DNA from: Pseudomonadota bacterium
GTDB taxonomy: Bacteria; Myxococcota; Polyangia; Polyangiales; Polyangiaceae
Length of the DNA stretch: 26,171 nt
NCBI GenBank assembly: GCA_023419055.1
Contig: JAEZYO010000043.1
Span: 1 to 26,171 of the forward strand
Reading direction: 5' to 3'
Shown: positions 1-13,484 of the stretch, one piece after another
How the letters are laid out: the number at the start of each line of letters is the position of its first letter
Position numbering within the stretch: the first letter of the stretch is position 1
Position numbers and translations under genes: made by a program
Notes under the pieces: generated by a model
Database searches by the model: none
What the model was told of the DNA's origin: nothing
What the model saw: the letters and a program-made list of their open reading frames with translations, nothing else

Positions 1-5686
<5,686 letters not shown>

Positions 5687-5709
5687 GGACGAAAGGACCA
5701 CCGAGTTCC

Positions 5710-8340
5710 ATGAAGCGCTTCAATCAGTCGTTCCTAGTTCGTGGATTCTGCGCGCTCGCGGCGGCGTCCTTGCTCGCCTTCGGCTGCGGCGAGAGCGGCA
5801 GCTCCGATGACGGCGGGGCGGGGGGCGCCGGCGGGAGCGCGGGGAAGAAGCAGGAGAGCGGCGGCTCCACTTCGCAAGGCGGCGACGACTCGGGCTCCGG
5901 CGGTAAGGGAGGTACCGGCGGTAAGGGAGGTACCGGCGGTACCGGGGGCAAGGGCGGTACCGGGGGCAAGGGCGGTGACGGAGGCTCGGGCGGAAGCAGC
6001 GCCGGTACGAGCGGCGCCGGAGGAACGAACGGAGGATCCGATCCGACGGGCGCGGGTGGCGATCCAGGGATGGGCGGCGATCCGGGGACCGGCACGGGCG
6101 GCGATCCTGGAACTGGCGCGGGCGGTGATCCCGGCACCGGGTCCGGCGGCGATCCTGGCGCCGGCGGAGCCGGACAGGAACCGAACCTCTGCGACTCGAA
6201 CGAGGATTGCAGCGACGGCACGTTCTGTAACGGCCCCGAGCAATGTGTCGGCGTCGGTCAGGCGGGCGCCGACGAGCGAGGGTGCGCGGCCGGCACTCCA
6301 GTGAGCTGCCCGCAAGACAACTACGCCTGCACCACGCAGTTCTGCGACGAGGATCTCGACGAGTGCACCACCGTCGTCAACGACGCGGTGTGCGACGACG
6401 GCAAGTACTGTAACGGCCCCGAACGCTGCGATCCGGAGAGCTCGAAGAAGAACGCGCAGGGGTGCGTGGTCGCCGCGGACAACTCGCTGCCGTGCAGTGA
6501 CGGCATCGCTTGCACGATCGACGCGTGCAACGAGGACGAAGATCGCTGCGAGTCTACGCCCAGCGACGACGCCTGCAACGATCCCGACCCCTGCGACGGT
6601 CAGGAGATCTGCGATCCGATGAACGCGGGCGCGGGCAACACGACCGGCTGCATCGCAGGTCCCCCGCTCGATTGCGAGGACGACTACGCCTGCACCGAGA
6701 ACACCTGCGTGCCCTTCATCGGCTGCACCGTCCAATACGTGCACTCGCTCTGCGACGACGACATCCTGTGCACCGCCGACGGCAAGATCGAGGGCCAGGA
6801 GCTCTGCGATCCCGCGGCGGATCCCGCGGGGGACGGGTGCGTCGACACGGCTCCGACCTCCTGCCCCGACAACGACGGCATCGCTTGCCGCGTCGTCAGC
6901 TGCAGCGAGTCCGAGAAGACGTGCGTCGCGCAGCTCGACAACAGCAAGTGCGACGCGGGTGAAACCTGCACGGCGTCCGGCTGCGAGGAGCAGGACACTC
7001 CCTGCGTGACCGCCGCCGACTGCGACGACGGCGTCTTCTGCAACGGGGAGGAGCTCTGCAACGGGCAGGGCAAGTGCGCGTCGGGTGCCAAGCCGAGCTG
7101 CAACGACGGCATCGGCTGCACCGTGGACAGCTGCGACGTGGGTCTCGACGAGTGCGTCCACACGGAGCTCGATTCGTTCTGCGACGACGGCGACGTGTGC
7201 AACGGCGAGTTCGTGTGCAACGCGGGGCAAGGCTGCGTCCAGCTCGCCGCGCCGCTCAGCTGCGGCAACGCCGACAACAAGTCGTGCACCACGCCGGGTT
7301 GCCATCCGGTGAGCGGCTGCTTCGAAACGCCCGTCAACTCGCTGTGCAGTGACAACAGCTTCTGCAACGGTCAGGAGATCTGCGACCCGGCGACCGGCGC
7401 CGCGGGGACCGGGTGCAAGGCGGGCAACGCGATCGTGTGCCCGGCGGACGCTTTCGCGTGCACGACCGCCTCGTGCAACGAAGCGATCGATCAGTGCGTG
7501 CAAGTGCCCCACGACGAGCTCTGCGTCACGGGCACCTGCAGCGGCGGGACGTGCAGCTGCACCCCCGGCTCGCAGCAGCCCTCGTGCGTGGTCGGAGCGG
7601 GCTGCGTGCAGGACTGCCAGACCGCCGCGTGTGGCAACAAGACGGGACCGTGCGGCGACTGCAAGGACAACGACGGCGACTGCAAGGTCGACGCGGACGA
7701 CGAGCACTGCATCGGCGCGTGCATCTTCAACGAGCCGGAGGACGGCTTCGACGGCCCGCCCGCAGCTGGGAGCGGTAACTGTGAACAGGATTGTTACTTC
7801 GACTCGAATCAGGGGCCGGACTGCCTCTACAGCTTCCAGTGCGATCCCAAGGTGCCGAACGTTCCGCACAACTGCCCCTACAACCCGAACGTGGTCATCG
7901 CGAGCGGCAAGAAGTGCGCGGATTTCGACAGCCCGGGGGAGCAACCCGCCGCGTGCGCGACGACCTGCAACGACATCACGCCGAACGGCTGTGATTGCTT
8001 CGGCTGCTGCTACTTCGAGGTCATCACCAACACCACGAACCCGAAGGCGAACCCCGAGAAGACCATCTATCTCGGCTCCGTATCGGGCGGCAGCAAGGTG
8101 CCCTCGTGCGATCTGGCGGTGATCAACGATCAATCGAAGTGCAGCCCGTGCACCCAGAACCAGGCCTGCAATAACCCCTGCGAACACTGCGAGCTCTGCG
8201 CCGGAAAGACGCAGCTGCCCGCGGACTGCACCGAGCAGGTGTGCCCCGCCGGGAGGCAGAAGTGCGGGCTTGCCGGGCAAGCCGCTTGCCCAAGCGGCTT
8301 CTTCTGCGTCACCGGTTGCTGCCAGCCGCTGCCCACCTGA
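5710..8340 (+). CDS. Large Cys-rich lipoprotein with Gly-rich linker and disulfide-type repeats
   Basis: The ATG at 5710 is 23 nt after the preceding stop, with a weak purine tract (GAAAGGA) upstream; it is likely in the same operon. The 876-aa product has a clear lipoprotein signal: charged MKRF, hydrophobic core, then LLAFGC with the lipid-accepting Cys at residue 26. Residues ~30-155 are a low-complexity linker (GGTGGKGG units, then GGDPGTG units), typical of myxobacterial outer-membrane lipoproteins. Residues ~158-620 hold about seven copies of a module resembling C-D-D-G-x-x-C-N-G-x-E-x-C paired with D-G-I-x-C-T-x-x-x-C. The C-terminal ~250 residues form a separate Cys-rich domain containing one acidic loop (CKDNDGDCKVDADDEHC), then NGCDCFGCC and a CPSGFFCVTGCC end. 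I recall similar C-terminal regions in other myxobacterial secreted proteins but cannot name a family. The role is unknown, probably cell-surface or matrix structure. Confidence 0.87.
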   Translation: MKRFNQSFLVRGFCALAAASLLAFGCGESGSSDDGGAGGAGGSAGKKQESGGSTSQGGDDSGSGGKGGTGGKGGTGGTGGKGGTGGKGGDGGSGGSSAGTSGAGGTNGGSDPTGAGGDPGMGGDPGTGTGGDPGTGAGGDPGTGSGGDPGAGGAGQEPNLCDSNEDCSDGTFCNGPEQCVGVGQAGADERGCAAGTPVSCPQDNYACTTQFCDEDLDECTTVVNDAVCDDGKYCNGPERCDPESSKKNAQGCVVAADNSLPCSDGIACTIDACNEDEDRCESTPSDDACNDPDPCDGQEICDPMNAGAGNTTGCIAGPPLDCEDDYACTENTCVPFIGCTVQYVHSLCDDDILCTADGKIEGQELCDPAADPAGDGCVDTAPTSCPDNDGIACRVVSCSESEKTCVAQLDNSKCDAGETCTASGCEEQDTPCVTAADCDDGVFCNGEELCNGQGKCASGAKPSCNDGIGCTVDSCDVGLDECVHTELDSFCDDGDVCNGEFVCNAGQGCVQLAAPLSCGNADNKSCTTPGCHPVSGCFETPVNSLCSDNSFCNGQEICDPATGAAGTGCKAGNAIVCPADAFACTTASCNEAIDQCVQVPHDELCVTGTCSGGTCSCTPGSQQPSCVVGAGCVQDCQTAACGNKTGPCGDCKDNDGDCKVDADDEHCIGACIFNEPEDGFDGPPAAGSGNCEQDCYFDSNQGPDCLYSFQCDPKVPNVPHNCPYNPNVVIASGKKCADFDSPGEQPAACATTCNDITPNGCDCFGCCYFEVITNTTNPKANPEKTIYLGSVSGGSKVPSCDLAVINDQSKCSPCTQNQACNNPCEHCELCAGKTQLPADCTEQVCPAGRQKCGLAGQAACPSGFFCVTGCCQPLPT
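5899..5970 (+). repeat. 18-bp tandem repeats encoding the GGTGGK linker
   Basis: Two perfect copies of GGCGGTAAGGGAGGTACC (5899-5916, 5917-5934) are followed directly by two perfect copies of GGCGGTACCGGGGGCAAG (5935-5952, 5953-5970). All keep the reading frame. Identical adjacent units point to recent slippage or unequal exchange, so linker length may vary between strains. Confidence 0.9.
6054..6168 (+). repeat. Imperfect repeats encoding GGDPG(x)G units
   Basis: Five in-frame units encode G-G-D-P-G followed by M, T or A plus Gly/Thr/Ser/Ala spacers. DNA copies differ at third positions (GATCCA, GATCCG, GATCCT, GATCCC), so this array is older than the adjacent 18-bp tandem repeat. It extends the flexible linker between the lipid anchor and the first Cys module. 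Confidence 0.8.
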
Positions 8341-8371
8341 AGCACCGCGCCGTACCGAGCACGATCCCGCA

Positions 8372-8400
8372 CGCCTGGTCACTCCCGAGGTGATCAGGCG
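8372..8400 (+). terminator. Terminator-like hairpin after the surface-protein operon
   Basis: CGCCTGGTCAC (8372-8382) and GTGATCAGGCG (8390-8400) pair along 11 positions with one G-T wobble around a 7-nt loop, 32 nt after the stop of the third lipoprotein gene. There is no U-tract downstream, so a factor-independent terminator is only a possibility; it could instead stabilise the 3' end. Confidence 0.45.
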
Positions 8401-8539
8401 GCGTCTTCGCGCGAGGCCGCAAGTTTCTTGAATTTCGAGCGCCTCGAGCAGGGCTCTGGCTGAGAAGGTTCGCGCTCCGCGTCGTTTGGGGGTGAGCTTT
8501 GCGGGCGCTTCGGGTACGGTCGACGCCGAGCTCTGCGAG

Positions 8540-10258
8540 ATGCAGCAGATTGACTTCTTCTCGCTGAACCGCGGGATTCAGGAGCGATTCATCGAAGCGG
8601 CCCGGGCCCAGGGGGCACCGTTGCCGGTTCTGGTGGCTCGCCCGCCTACCCCCCTCGGGGCCCTGGCTTGGGTCGCCGGCGCCGTCGGGGTGCTCGCGGT
8701 TTGGGTAATTTTCCTCTCGGCGGGTTACGGCGAGCTCGACAGCTCGCTCGCGATCGCCCGCACGTGGACCATCGGGGTGCACGCCGTCCTGCTCGGGCTC
8801 GTGATCTGGATCGCGCTCCGGGCGCGGAAAATCTGGCAGAAGCGGCTCTCGCTGCCGTTCGTTCCGACCGTCTACCTCTTTCCCATCGGCGTCATCGACG
8901 CGCGGGCGGCGCGCTTCGTCCTCCACCCGCTGAGCGAGCTCACCGACGCAAAGGTGACTTCGTCGGGGGTGCGGCTCTACTTCGGCAAGGCGACGTTCGA
9001 GTTCGCCGTGCCCTCAGAGCGCCGGGCGGAGGCGCTCTCCCTGATCGAGAGCCAGCGCGGGCACCTGCTCGCGCTCCCGCCCGACTCGCGCGACAAGGAG
9101 CTCGTGCTGCTCGACCCGTTGCGGGACAACGGGTTCAAAAATCCCTTCTCGCCGCCTGATTCCATGCGCCCGCCGGCGCCTCGCGGGCTCTACAAGGAGC
9201 CTCTGATCGCCCTCGGCGTCGGGCTCGTGGTCGGCGTGGCCGCCTTCAGCGTCCGCAACGCGTTCAGCGAGGCCAAGCTCTACACCGACGCGCGCGCGGC
9301 CGACACCACGCAGGCCTATCGCGACTACTTGGCGCGAGGAGGCAAGCGCGCGGACGTCGCTGACATCCTCTTGCCCCGCGCGGAGCTCCGCGACGCGCAG
9401 CAGCGCGGCGGGGTCGACGCGATCGAGGAGTACGTCGCGTCGCACCCGAACTCCAAGATCCCTCACGAGGTGCAGGCTGCCCTCAAGGGCGCGCTGCTCG
9501 CCGCGCTGGAAGAGGCGAAGAAGAAGAACACGCTCGCGGCGCTGAACGAGTTCGAGGCGCGCTACCAAAAGCACGGCCTGGTCGAGGCGGACGTCGAGAA
9601 GGCGCGCCGCGATCACCTCGCGCGCGTGCTCGAGGCCTTCCGCAAGCAGTCGAACGGCGATCCGGAGCTCGTCGCCTTCGCGCAGAAGCTCGTCGAGCGC
9701 GGAGTCAAGCAGGGCTCGCGCGTGGTGGTTGCCTTCAGGCGCCGGCTGCCGAGCACGCTCGAGGACTCGCAGAAGGTGCTGATCAAGAGCAGCTACTTCG
9801 CCGGGGACGCTACCTTGCCCGGCAAGTACTTCGACGCAGCGAGCTCCCAGGTGCGCGAAGAGCACTACGGGCGCGAGATCGTCGAGCGCTTGCAGTCGCT
9901 GTTCCCGGCCGAGATCGCGCGGTTCGAGCTCGGTCCCACGAGCGAGGACACGAGCGAGGAGCTGCCGAAGGTGGAGGTTCCGACCCTGCTCTTCACGTAC
10001 CGTCACGAGCTCTCGGGCGCGTACATGAGCCGCAAGCCGCGCGCGGCCTTCGCCGGGGTCGGGCTCTTCGTGCGCGCGAACTTCCTCCTGCCGTCGGACT
10101 CGCAGGATCTCTCGTTCAAGTACACGGGCTGGCTCGCGCCGGACGTCAAGAGCATCGAGGCGGGCGAGCTCGAGCTCACGCGCGTCTACGACGACATGAC
10201 CGAGAAGGCGTTCCGCAAGTTCTTGAAGAAGTACTGGTCCACCTGGTTCCGCGAGTAG
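8540..10258 (+). CDS. Uncharacterised membrane protein, 572 aa
   Basis: I do not recognise a named family. The product starts MQQIDFFSLNRGIQERF at the ATG at 8540; in-frame GTG (8492) and TTG (8486) lie upstream, but the extra residues look non-coding. There are two hydrophobic helices near residues 42-62 and 74-94, an ~100-residue globular region with beta-rich PLSELTDAKV and LYFGKATFEF segments, then a third helix near 216-234 (LIALGVGLVVGVAAFSV). The rest is soluble and helical: a charged, coiled-coil-like middle (EEAKKKNTLAALNEFEARY) and a conserved-looking end (KFLKKYWSTWFRE). The topology suggests an envelope protein with a large C-terminal domain. It stands alone, with a hairpin upstream and a convergent neighbour 30 nt downstream. 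Confidence 0.8.
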   Translation: MQQIDFFSLNRGIQERFIEAARAQGAPLPVLVARPPTPLGALAWVAGAVGVLAVWVIFLSAGYGELDSSLAIARTWTIGVHAVLLGLVIWIALRARKIWQKRLSLPFVPTVYLFPIGVIDARAARFVLHPLSELTDAKVTSSGVRLYFGKATFEFAVPSERRAEALSLIESQRGHLLALPPDSRDKELVLLDPLRDNGFKNPFSPPDSMRPPAPRGLYKEPLIALGVGLVVGVAAFSVRNAFSEAKLYTDARAADTTQAYRDYLARGGKRADVADILLPRAELRDAQQRGGVDAIEEYVASHPNSKIPHEVQAALKGALLAALEEAKKKNTLAALNEFEARYQKHGLVEADVEKARRDHLARVLEAFRKQSNGDPELVAFAQKLVERGVKQGSRVVVAFRRRLPSTLEDSQKVLIKSSYFAGDATLPGKYFDAASSQVREEHYGREIVERLQSLFPAEIARFELGPTSEDTSEELPKVEVPTLLFTYRHELSGAYMSRKPRAAFAGVGLFVRANFLLPSDSQDLSFKYTGWLAPDVKSIEAGELELTRVYDDMTEKAFRKFLKKYWSTWFRE

Positions 10259-10288
10259 CTCGACCCGGAACCGGTTTCTGTCGAGGTT

Positions 10289-10990
10289 TTACTGGGTGGC
10301 GGCGAGCTCTTCGGCGGAGAGGGCCGCGGTGGCGAAGCGCACTTCACGCACGCAGCCTTTGAAGAAGTGCTCTCGAGAGAGGCGCGTACCGATCGCCATC
10401 TCTCCGCGCTTCATCGGCGCGCGAGCGAAGTTGGCGTGGCCCTCCTCGTAGCCGTTCACGTAGTGGCGTAGCGTGCTCGACTCCTGGTCGTACGTGAGGG
10501 CGACCCAGTACCACTCGTCGACGTCGTGCGTGTCCACCTCGGTCTCCACGTCCATCTGCTCCTTACCGGAACGGACGAAGGTGTGAAGCCGCCAGTTCTC
10601 GTCGTCGTTCCGGAGCTCGAGCAGCACGCGGCTGTCCTCGCCGTCCTGCAAGTGCAGGAACTGCTGGACCTCCCCGCCGCCCGGCGTGGGCTTGATCAGC
10701 GCCTGGATCGTGAAATCGTACTGCATGTCGAGCGGGTTGATCGGCAGCACCACCGCGTCTTCGCCGCCGAAACACAGCGCCTTCCCGGGCTCCTCGTCGG
10801 TGACCTTCGGCTCGCCGACGGTCTCCACGGGGTAGCCGCCTATCTCTCGGGTGTTATCGACGGGCCACGCGACCGCGTGCACTCGATCGGTCCCTTCGCG
10901 CGTCTGCGCCCCCGCGCAGGAGAGCGTAGACCCCGCCGCGCTGACGAGCACGAGGGCGAGCGAGAAACGGTGCGAGAAAGTGGACGACAT
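10289..10990 (-). CDS. LamG/concanavalin A-like domain lipoprotein
   Basis: The product is 233 aa from ATG 10990; a second ATG at 10999 adds MAR. TAGGAT ahead of the downstream ATG gives it the better spacing, so I chose 10990. The signal peptide ends in GSTLSC, a lipobox-like sequence. The mature part matches the Laminin-G-like/concanavalin A-like jelly-roll often found in bacterial surface proteins: CFGGEDAVVLP, DFTIQALIKP, then WYWVALTYD followed by LRHYVNGYEEG, and the final GCVREVRFATAALSAEEL. The last string is the usual end of this fold. The expected role is carbohydrate or protein binding at the envelope; no catalytic residues are evident. It is the last gene of the - strand set and converges on the membrane protein gene. 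Confidence 0.85.
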   Translation of the reverse strand: MSSTFSHRFSLALVLVSAAGSTLSCAGAQTREGTDRVHAVAWPVDNTREIGGYPVETVGEPKVTDEEPGKALCFGGEDAVVLPINPLDMQYDFTIQALIKPTPGGGEVQQFLHLQDGEDSRVLLELRNDDENWRLHTFVRSGKEQMDVETEVDTHDVDEWYWVALTYDQESSTLRHYVNGYEEGHANFARAPMKRGEMAIGTRLSREHFFKGCVREVRFATAALSAEELAATQ

Positions 10991-11084
10991 GCGCGCCATC
11001 CTAGTTGTCCCGTAAGATGGCGGCGTGTCCGATCGAATCGAACGCGCCTGTTTTCAGCTGATTAAGAGTCGAGTCGACAGCGCG

Positions 11085-11495
11085 TCAGCGCGGGTCGGAA
11101 GGGCTGCCGGCCCGGTGCACGCTGCTTTGACGCACCGCCCAGCGCGCGATGGTGAGCAGGTGCGAGGGTGACGCAGGCTTGTGCACGACGCGGTGCGCGG
11201 GCGCGCGGTGAGCCTCGTGATGATTCGCGGAATGAGACGAGTGGACTATCCGGATCGTCTCCGGATGGTGCGCGGCCAGGTGCTTGAGCAAGCCGAAGCC
11301 GTCCAGGACCGGCATGCAGAGGTCCGTGATGACGACCGCGATCGAGTGCTCCAAGAGCAGCGTGATCGCCTCTTTTCCATCGCAAGCCGTGAGGATTTCC
11401 CAGTCAGGCTCGCTGGCGGAGAGCAGCCGCCGGGTCGCGTTGAGGAGCTCGTCGTCGTCGTCGACCAGCAAGACCTTGGTAGGAAGAGGCGGCAC
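11085..11495 (-). CDS. Single-domain response regulator (CheY-like receiver)
   Basis: The receiver fold is clear: acidic cluster VDDDDE (D12-D15), phosphoacceptor D58 in VVITDLCMPVLDGF, a Ser in the switch position (IVHSSHS) and the conserved Lys in VVHKP (K106). There is no output domain, so it likely acts by protein contact. The C-terminal half is unusually His-rich (SHSANHHEAHRAPAHR). The start is uncertain: the GTG at 11495 gives a 136-aa protein that begins just before the first beta strand, but no good ribosome site is visible; the TTG at 11564 would add 23 residues that look non-coding. It lies downstream of the FAH-family gene on the same strand. No cognate kinase is adjacent; the kinase at 16405 has its own partner. 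Confidence 0.8.
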   Translation of the reverse strand: MPPLPTKVLLVDDDDELLNATRRLLSASEPDWEILTACDGKEAITLLLEHSIAVVITDLCMPVLDGFGLLKHLAAHHPETIRIVHSSHSANHHEAHRAPAHRVVHKPASPSHLLTIARWAVRQSSVHRAGSPSDPR

Positions 11496-11585
11496 GGTCC
11501 GGCGACATGTGCAAGAGGCGCGCCAGCTCGACGCCCCGGCACTCCAGCCGCCCGCGTGTTTCAAACCCAGACGGGTGACGAACCC

Positions 11586-12437
11586 TCAGGCCTGCTTGAA
11601 GACCTGGCGCTGCTCCCCGAGCCCCTCGATGCGGAGCACCACGACGTCCCCGGCCCTGAGGTAAACGGGCGGTTTCATCCCGAGCCCGACGCCCGGAGGC
11701 GTGCCGGTGGAAATGACGTCACCAGCCTCGAGCGTCATGAACTGGGAGATGTAGTGAACGACGTGCGCGACGTCGAAGATCATGGTCCGCGTGTTCCCGT
11801 CTTGCCGGCGCTCTCCATTCACCTCGAGCGTCATCGACAAGCTCCCGACGTCGGCGACTTCGTCCGGCGTGGCCAGGAAGGGGCCGAGCGGGTTGAACGT
11901 GTCGCACGACTTACCTTTGGTCCATTGCCCGCCGCGTTCGAGCTGGAACTCCCGCTCGGAGACGTCGTGCGAAATGCAATAGCCCGCGACGTGCGCGAGC
12001 GCTTGCTCGGTGCTCTCGAGGTAGCGCGCGTCCTTGCCGATCACGACGCCGAGCTCGACCTCCCAGTCGGTCTTGTGGCTGTTCCGGGGGATGAGCACGT
12101 CGTCGTAGGGTCCCACCACCGTGTTCGAGCCCTTCATGAAGAGCACCGGCTCCTTCGGCGGCTCCACCCCCGACTCGCGCGCGTGGTCGGCGAAGTTCAA
12201 GCCCACGCAAATCATCTTACCCGGGCGCGGCACGCACGAGCCCCAGCGCACCTCCTCGGCGATCGCCGGTAACTCAGAGGAGTGATCGCGCGCGATCGTG
12301 GCGAGCTTCGCGACGCCGCCGCTCTGGAAGAAGGCCCGGTCGTAGTCGGAGACGAAGCGAGAGCAATCTCGGCGCACGCCGTCGATCAGAATCCCTGGCT
12401 TCTCGTGTCCGACTTGCCCGAAGCGCACCAATTTCAT
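11586..12437 (-). CDS. Fumarylacetoacetate hydrolase family protein
   Basis: The ATG at 12437 (MKLVRFG) is the start expected for this family; the frame stays open upstream to 13067, but that extension covers the next gene and a spacer. The product is 283 aa, the usual length for FAH-family hydrolases/hydratases acting on 2-keto or acylpyruvate substrates. Family motifs are present in order: KMICVGLNFADHARESG, EPVLFMKGSNTVVGP, metal ligands E126 and E128 in DWEVELGVVIGK, D158 in YCISHDVSERE, GKSCDTFNPLGPFL and VISTGTPPGVG. The enzyme is probably a Mg/Mn-dependent carbon-carbon hydrolase, hydratase or decarboxylase in catabolism of a small acid; substrate cannot be read from sequence. It lies 56 nt after the GGCT-fold gene, probably co-transcribed. 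Confidence 0.92.
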   Translation of the reverse strand: MKLVRFGQVGHEKPGILIDGVRRDCSRFVSDYDRAFFQSGGVAKLATIARDHSSELPAIAEEVRWGSCVPRPGKMICVGLNFADHARESGVEPPKEPVLFMKGSNTVVGPYDDVLIPRNSHKTDWEVELGVVIGKDARYLESTEQALAHVAGYCISHDVSEREFQLERGGQWTKGKSCDTFNPLGPFLATPDEVADVGSLSMTLEVNGERRQDGNTRTMIFDVAHVVHYISQFMTLEAGDVISTGTPPGVGLGMKPPVYLRAGDVVVLRIEGLGEQRQVFKQA

Positions 12438-12493
12438 GGCCGGGAAGTGTTCTGCAACAGGCCAGCCCTTGGCAACCAGCGCCGCTGGTGGGC

Positions 12494-12853
12494 TCAGATC
12501 CTCGAGTAGGACCCGCCGATCCTCGGCGCGGTGGCGAGATCCGGATGATCCGGCCGCAGCAGGTAGGAGTACGCAGTGCTCCCCGACTCGAGCCTGATCT
12601 CCGTGCGCAGGTAGTCGTACCCCTCGAATACGTCCAGGCGTAGGAGGTGGCTTTGCTTGACGCGGTAGAGCTCGCCCGCGACGTGATCGCTGCCGGAAAC
12701 AATCAGGGCCGGGTAGGCCCCGAGCGAGACCAGCGTGTACCCGCGAATAGTGCGCGCCAAAGCCACGAAATCGGCCCCCGCGAGCTCGGAATGATGCCGA
12801 AAACCGCGCTTCAACGAGCCGTAAACGAAGAGCTCGGCCGAAGGTTCCGTCAC
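12494..12853 (-). CDS. Gamma-glutamylcyclotransferase-fold (AIG2/GGCT-like) protein
   Basis: From GTG at 12853 the product is 119 aa, normal for the small GGCT-like family. The N-terminal motif ELFVYGSLKRG (Y11-G17) is the family signature that binds the gamma-glutamyl or related amine group, and E77 in LDVFEGYDYLRTEI is at the position of the catalytic Glu. Members act on gamma-glutamyl amines or peptides, releasing 5-oxoproline, but many have unknown substrates. The longer in-frame reading to 13003 has no family-like sequence before MTEPSAEL and is rejected. It is first in the leftward set GGCT-FAH-receiver-LamG. A TATACT box 7 nt before the GTG suggests a leaderless transcript. Confidence 0.85.
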   Translation of the reverse strand: MTEPSAELFVYGSLKRGFRHHSELAGADFVALARTIRGYTLVSLGAYPALIVSGSDHVAGELYRVKQSHLLRLDVFEGYDYLRTEIRLESGSTAYSYLLRPDHPDLATAPRIGGSYSRI

Positions 12854-12860
12854 GCGCGCG

Positions 12861-12866
12861 AGTATA
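12861..12866 (-). promoter_or_regulatory. -10-like TATACT just before the GGCT-fold start
   Basis: Read on the - strand, TATACT (one mismatch from TATAAT) ends 7 nt before the GTG start at 12853. This places the expected transcription start at or next to the start codon, so the mRNA would be leaderless, which agrees with the absence of a Shine-Dalgarno sequence. No -35 match occurs at 16-18 nt; a TTGCTA lies at a 21-nt spacing. Confidence 0.4.
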
Positions 12867-12915
12867 AATCCGGGACGCCTTCGGCCGTAGCAACGCCTGT
12901 CGTCGAGCGTCGCCG

Positions 12916-13057
12916 CCGTCTGGACGGATCCGGCCAAGCTTTGGCCGGATGCGGCCACGATGCGAATCGCAAGAAGGCGAAAGAGTGATGGAAATCTCCG
13001 CACTTATGCTGCGCCAAAACTCGCGCACAGCCCTTGCACCAGGTGGCGTCCAGACGC
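12916..13057. repeat. Pair of short self-symmetrical motifs in inverted orientation
   Basis: CCGTCTGGACGG (12916-12927) and GCGTCCAGACGC (13046-13057) are each near-palindromic (GTC-NN-GAC). Their 10-bp cores, CGTCTGGACG and CGTCCAGACG, are exact reverse complements, 130 bp apart. They sit at the two sides of the divergent intergenic region, the left one abutting the 10-bp inverted repeat. They could be paired operator sites; in GC-rich DNA chance is a real alternative. Confidence 0.3.
12928..12950. promoter_or_regulatory. Perfect 10-bp inverted repeat in the divergent spacer
   Basis: ATCCGGCCAA and TTGGCCGGAT flank a 3-bp centre (GCT). The element lies 75 bp upstream of the GGCT-fold gene and 144 bp upstream of the 105-aa gene, so it is upstream of both divergent units. 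Such symmetry is typical of a dimeric repressor or activator site. A hairpin in an RNA leader of one of the units is an alternative. Confidence 0.5.
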
Positions 13058-13093
13058 GGCCCAACACCCGCTCCCACGGAGGTTTTTCGAACC

Positions 13094-13411
13094 ATGGCTC
13101 TTGCCGAATCCACCAGCGCCCGCGACCCCCACCTTCAGCTCCGGCGCCTGTACACCTCGCTGCTCGAGGAACAGAACCGCTTCGACGAATTCAAGCAGCT
13201 GCTCGCGCTCTACCCCGTGCCGACGGACGACTCCGACGAGTGCGCCGAGGCCGCGGAAGTCCGTGCCAAGCTGAACGAGCGCATCGACGAGTGGGTGGGA
13301 GGCGGCTTCGAAGGCCTGAGCGCGGCGCAGGTCCTGCTCTGGCGCAGCATCGTCGTCGACGAGCGCATCAACGTCGCGCTCTCGCCTTGGAAAGAATCGA
13401 ACGGCTACTAA
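13094..13411 (+). CDS. Small conserved-looking protein of unknown function, 105 aa
   Basis: The ATG at 13094 is preceded by GGAGG at 13078-13082 with 11-nt spacing, a reasonable ribosome site; an upstream in-frame start at 13034 has none. The product is helical and acidic, with no signal peptide or membrane segment, and one Cys (DDSDECAEA). Recognisable stretches are LQLRRLYTSLLEEQNRF, a Pro/Asp turn (YPVPTDDSD), then AKLNERIDEWVGGGF and LLWRSIVVDERI. I do not recognise a family. It is followed after 73 nt by the isoprenoid-synthase-like gene and is probably in its transcription unit. It might be a partner or substrate protein for the downstream pair; that is inference from position only. Confidence 0.7.
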   Translation: MALAESTSARDPHLQLRRLYTSLLEEQNRFDEFKQLLALYPVPTDDSDECAEAAEVRAKLNERIDEWVGGGFEGLSAAQVLLWRSIVVDERINVALSPWKESNGY

Positions 13412-13484
13412 TCGCGAAGTTGCGTGCGTGTGTCTCCGATCCTCCACTCCAACTCCACGCCCACGGAGCATTTGTCCGAAGTCC

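Noticed and set aside
5734..8382. 882-codon open frame on the - strand opposite the third lipoprotein gene
   Set aside because: It mirrors a Cys/Gly-rich gene with clear signal peptide and repeats; its translation is Val/Ala/Arg-rich with no motif, the usual antisense shadow in high-GC DNA.
11181..12272. 363-codon + strand frame across the receiver and FAH genes
   Set aside because: Both opposite-strand genes have full family motifs; this frame has none.
12438..13067. N-terminal extension of the FAH-family gene
   Set aside because: It covers the GGCT-fold gene in another frame and the divergent spacer; the family start MKLVRFG at 12437 gives the normal length.
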